DNA of 5,034 nt from Pseudomonadota bacterium (GTDB taxonomy: Bacteria > Pseudomonadota > Gammaproteobacteria > Burkholderiales > SG8-39). The stretch lies in contig JAJZUN010000276.1 in NCBI GenBank assembly GCA_021848555.1, forward strand, positions 1-5,034, read 5' to 3'. A program made the position numbers and the translations under genes. Shown in pieces: positions 4,595 to 5,034 of this stretch. How positions within the stretch are numbered: the stretch's first letter is position 1; each line of letters opens with the position of its first letter. The notes beneath the pieces are model-generated. The model was given only the letters and a program-made list of their open reading frames with translations. It was not told the origin of the DNA and made no database searches.

Positions 4595-5034
4595 CTACGG
4601 CATATTTACCCAGAATCCGGTTCCGTTGCCCAGCGTCCTGGTGCCGAAGTCAAGATAAGCCTTGCCGGCGATGTAAGCCGAGAGCGTCCCGCTGGCTTCC
4701 AGGCTCGGCGCGTAGAAGTACCACTGCGACAAGGGATTGCTCCAGGCCCACAGGGTAGTCAGCGGGGTTGTGCCCAGCGTTTGGTTGAATGCCGAGGGCG
4801 TGACATCGCTGCCCGTCGCCACCAGATTCCAGCCCTTCACCGGGTATGCTGGGGTCAGCATGAATGACAATCCCGACTGCGTAGCCAGCGTCGGCTGCGC
4901 TGTCGCATTGACCCAATAGCCTTCGCCCGGATTGATCTCGCTCAGCACCCCATAGCCCTTGGTCATCGCGTAGGTCTGCAGCGCCGTCGCATCCATCAGC
5001 GGCGTGTAGAACTGCCAGCCGGGCGTGGCGGCAT
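4595..5034 (-). CDS. C-terminal part of a probable exported protein with duplicated WVN-ending module, 5' end beyond right edge
   Basis: The frame is open from the right edge (first full codon at 5032) to TAG at 4597-4595, giving 145 residues. The ATG at 4996 is internal and not the true start. The sequence is low in charge and rich in Thr, Ala, Gly, Trp and Tyr, as in extracellular beta-rich domains. Two related modules are seen: W-Q-F-Y-T-P ... G-E-G-Y-W-V-N-A at 5017-4904, and W-Y-F-Y-A-P ... G-T-G-F-W-V-N-M at 4723-4601. A linker containing VKGWNLVATG and TTLWAWSN joins them. From memory, similar tails (KGYGVL, INPGEGYWVNA) occur at the C-termini of large secreted proteins of environmental Proteobacteria; I know no function or name. 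It ends two residues after the last module, so the C-terminus looks complete. It is upstream of and co-directional with the kinase, 113 bp away, so co-transcription is possible. Confidence 0.8.
   Translation of the reverse strand, partial: AATPGWQFYTPLMDATALQTYAMTKGYGVLSEINPGEGYWVNATAQPTLATQSGLSFMLTPAYPVKGWNLVATGSDVTPSAFNQTLGTTPLTTLWAWSNPLSQWYFYAPSLEASGTLSAYIAGKAYLDFGTRTLGNGTGFWVNMP
4601..5017 (-). repeat. Two-copy protein module in the right-edge gene
   Basis: Copy A (5017-4904, 38 codons) and copy B (4723-4601, 41 codons) share W-x-F-Y-x-P-x, a central Tyr-Ala/Ile-x-x-K segment (QTYAMTKGY versus SAYIAGKAY) and G-x-G-(Y/F)-W-V-N at the end. The match is at protein level only; DNA has diverged, so the duplication is old. 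More copies may lie beyond the edge. Confidence 0.6.

Noticed and set aside
3195..4658. A 487-codon open frame on the plus strand, opposite the kinase, longer than the kinase itself
   Set aside because: Its product has no recognisable domain and is a His/Val/Arg/Ala-rich reading typical of an antisense frame in GC-rich DNA; the minus strand encodes a complete kinase with all motifs.

Overview
The window is GC-rich bacterial DNA, tightly packed and with strongly G/C-ending codons. The gene types point to a Gram-negative proteobacterium: large exported repeat proteins, a Hanks-type kinase with a cyclic-nucleotide domain, and a Phd/PIN toxin-antitoxin pair. The style of the exported proteins recalls environmental Betaproteobacteria, but that is an impression and not a proof. 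No rRNA, tRNA, CRISPR array, transposase or integrase was seen.

Layout from left to right. (1) Positions 1-2074, minus strand: the first 691 codons of an exported protein that runs off the left edge. It has a signal peptide, an N-terminal region of unknown type, an ASPM/SPD-2/Hydin-like beta-sandwich, then at least seven RCC1-type beta-propeller repeats. (2) Positions 2075-2408: a divergent control region. It holds a 12-bp inverted repeat folding over the RCC1 gene's start, a 12-bp direct repeat, a patch of nested palindromes, and a good promoter/operator for the next operon. (3) Positions 2409-3140, plus strand: a two-gene toxin-antitoxin operon, a Phd/YefM-type antitoxin followed 6 nt later by a COG1569-type PIN-domain ribonuclease toxin. 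(4) Positions 3180-4481, minus strand and convergent with the toxin: a soluble serine/threonine protein kinase with a C-terminal cyclic-nucleotide-binding domain. (5) Positions 4595-5034, minus strand: the C-terminal 145 residues of another probably exported protein with a duplicated aromatic-rich module. It lies 113 bp upstream of the kinase in the same direction, and a possible 35-codon ORF in the gap touches the kinase start.

How they may work together. The antitoxin and toxin are a self-contained unit with an autoregulatory operator across the promoter. The kinase looks like a cytosolic signalling protein in which a cyclic nucleotide could control phosphorylation. Its flanks are surface or exported repeat proteins, so a link between the kinase and cell-surface functions is possible, but nothing in the sequence proves it. 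The two edge genes are incomplete only because the window ends; no frameshift or internal stop was found in either. The most unusual items are the kinase-then-cNMP domain order, the inverted repeat over the RCC1 start, and the coupled small ORF ahead of the kinase.
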